Below are positions 6,066 through 6,635 of a DNA stretch of 6,635 bases, in pieces. The DNA comes from an uncultured Negativicutes bacterium (GTDB lineage Bacteria; Bacillota; Negativicutes; Acidaminococcales; Acidaminococcaceae). Made by a program: the position numbers and the translations under genes. The notes beneath the pieces were generated by a model. That model worked only from the letters and a program-made list of their open reading frames with translations. It did not search any database and was not told the DNA's origin. The stretch's first letter is position 1. The number at the start of each line of letters is the position of its first letter. The stretch covers positions 1-6,635 of the forward strand of contig CALAZX010000202.1 of assembly GCA_937926555.1 (NCBI GenBank). Reading direction: 5' to 3'.

Positions 6066-6542
6066 TCACAAGTCCAGCTGCATGAAAATCGCCGATTCCG
6101 CCGGATTGTCGTTATAGCGGTCAATGAAGCGGAATCCGTAGCTTTCATAAAGTCTGATGGCGGCCTCCATGAACGGGAAGGTATCCAGCCGCATGTGCCT
6201 GTACCCTATTTCCCGCGCATCCCCGATGACCTTCTCCACTAGCTTTCCGCTGATGTGCATGCCCCGGTACTCCGGACGCAGATACAGCCGCTTGATCTCG
6301 CAGTAGTCCTCGTCATTTCTGGCCAGGGCCACCGTTCCCGCCACTTTCCCGTCAACCAGGGCCAGATACATGCGGCCATAGGGCGGGCCATATTTCTTGT
6401 TCATGTCGGCCAGCTCCTCGTCCAGATGCTGCGAAGTGAGGCATCTCCTCACATCCTCGCCCTGTTCCAGGATCATGTCCGTATATTCCTTGACCAGTTC
6501 CCTCATATCCCTTTGCCTGTCGTACGCTGGAACAATCTCCAT
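6066..6542 (-). CDS. GNAT-family N-acetyltransferase
   Basis: This 158-residue protein has the size and motifs of a stand-alone GNAT enzyme, which moves an acetyl group from acetyl-CoA to an amine. Strand 4 and motif A are IKRLYLRPEYRGMHISGKLVEK (83-104); RGMHIS is the pyrophosphate-binding loop, a variant of R/Q-x-x-G-x-G/A. Motif B is seen as MRLDT followed by MEAAIRLYESYGFR (125-138), the usual end of the fold. No membrane segment or extra domain is seen. ATG 6542 is preferred over an in-frame GTG at 6551 because the GTG lies within the GGCGAGG ribosome binding site, which is 8 nt from the ATG. It is the first gene of an operon with the macrodomain gene. The substrate cannot be told from sequence; a protein, small metabolite or antibiotic are all possible for this family. 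Confidence 0.92.
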   Translation of the reverse strand: MEIVPAYDRQRDMRELVKEYTDMILEQGEDVRRCLTSQHLDEELADMNKKYGPPYGRMYLALVDGKVAGTVALARNDEDYCEIKRLYLRPEYRGMHISGKLVEKVIGDAREIGYRHMRLDTFPFMEAAIRLYESYGFRFIDRYNDNPAESAIFMQLDL

Positions 6543-6550
6543 GGTATACA

Positions 6551-6557
6551 CCTCGCC
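6551..6557 (-). promoter_or_regulatory. Ribosome binding site of the acetyltransferase gene
   Basis: GGCGAGG on the minus strand ends 8 nt before ATG 6542. Its position makes an alternative GTG start at 6551 unlikely. Confidence 0.65.
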
Positions 6558-6586
6558 AGTTTCATATTTTCCACTTGATATCTATG

Positions 6587-6595
6587 ATTATACCA
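6587..6595 (-). promoter_or_regulatory. Extended -10 promoter of the acetyltransferase-macrodomain operon
   Basis: The minus strand has a consensus TATAAT (6592-6587) preceded by TGG, an extended -10 (TGnTATAAT). No good -35 is seen in the GC-rich DNA 17 bp upstream, which extended -10 promoters can tolerate. Transcription would start near 6580, about 38 nt before the ATG. Confidence 0.65.
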
Positions 6596-6603
6596 CATCG
6601 CGG

Positions 6604-6635
6604 CCGGGAGAGGGCCTTCATCCCCTATCACCCGG
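6604..6635. repeat. GC-rich inverted repeat at the window edge
   Basis: CCGGG (6604-6608) and CCCGG (6631-6635) could pair around a 22-nt loop that also contains GGG and CCC. No T run follows on the minus strand, and the plus side leaves the window, so it may be part of a terminator of a neighbouring gene or chance in GC-rich DNA. Confidence 0.25.

Noticed and set aside
5093..6085. 330-codon plus-strand open frame starting in the tracrRNA terminator
   Set aside because: It begins inside the terminator stem, runs through a second terminator and is antisense to the well-supported macrodomain gene.
6047..6148. Longer macrodomain protein starting at 6148
   Set aside because: The extra 34 residues overlap the acetyltransferase gene, resemble no macrodomain N-terminus and lie upstream of the strong ribosome binding site.

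Overview
The window carries a type II-A CRISPR-Cas locus from a Gram-positive bacterium, most likely a gut Clostridia member (Oscillospiraceae- or Lachnospiraceae-like), next to two ordinary housekeeping-type genes. The guess rests on the style of Cas9 and Cas1, strong AGGAG ribosome binding sites, TTGACA/TATAAT promoters and U-tailed hairpin terminators. The species cannot be named from this sequence.

Layout, right to left because the protein genes read on the minus strand. At 6542-5336 a GNAT-family acetyltransferase and a macrodomain protein form a two-gene, visibly GC-rich operon. It has its own promoter (-10 near 6590) and ends at a strong hairpin (5262-5296). Next comes an AT-rich gap (5108-5261) with no recognisable gene. 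At 4987-5107 lies a gene for a tracrRNA on the plus strand, with anti-repeat, nexus, two small hairpins and a perfect terminator. From 4914 to 751 cas9 runs on the minus strand, and cas1 follows 2 bp later and leaves the window at position 1. cas2, csn2 and the repeat-spacer array are expected beyond that edge; no array lies inside the window.

The main oddity is in cas9. The reading frame is full length (1387 codons before the final stop, against about 1370 for well-known II-A enzymes), and every catalytic residue I can align is present. A single in-frame TAA at 2655-2653 cuts it into a 753-codon N-terminal half (RuvC-I, bridge helix, REC lobe) and a 621-codon C-terminal half (RuvC-II, HNH, RuvC-III, PAM-interacting domain). 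The cut falls in the linker just before RuvC-II. It may be a recent nonsense mutation, a sequencing error, or a naturally split Cas9; the sequence alone does not decide.

The second oddity is the control region. The cas9 and tracrRNA promoters face away from each other and share almost the same -10 bases on opposite strands. The cas9 -35 lies inside the transcribed anti-repeat of the tracrRNA. Expression of the nuclease and its RNA partner should therefore be physically linked. The AT-rich cas region beside the GC-rich operon suggests that the CRISPR locus arrived by transfer.
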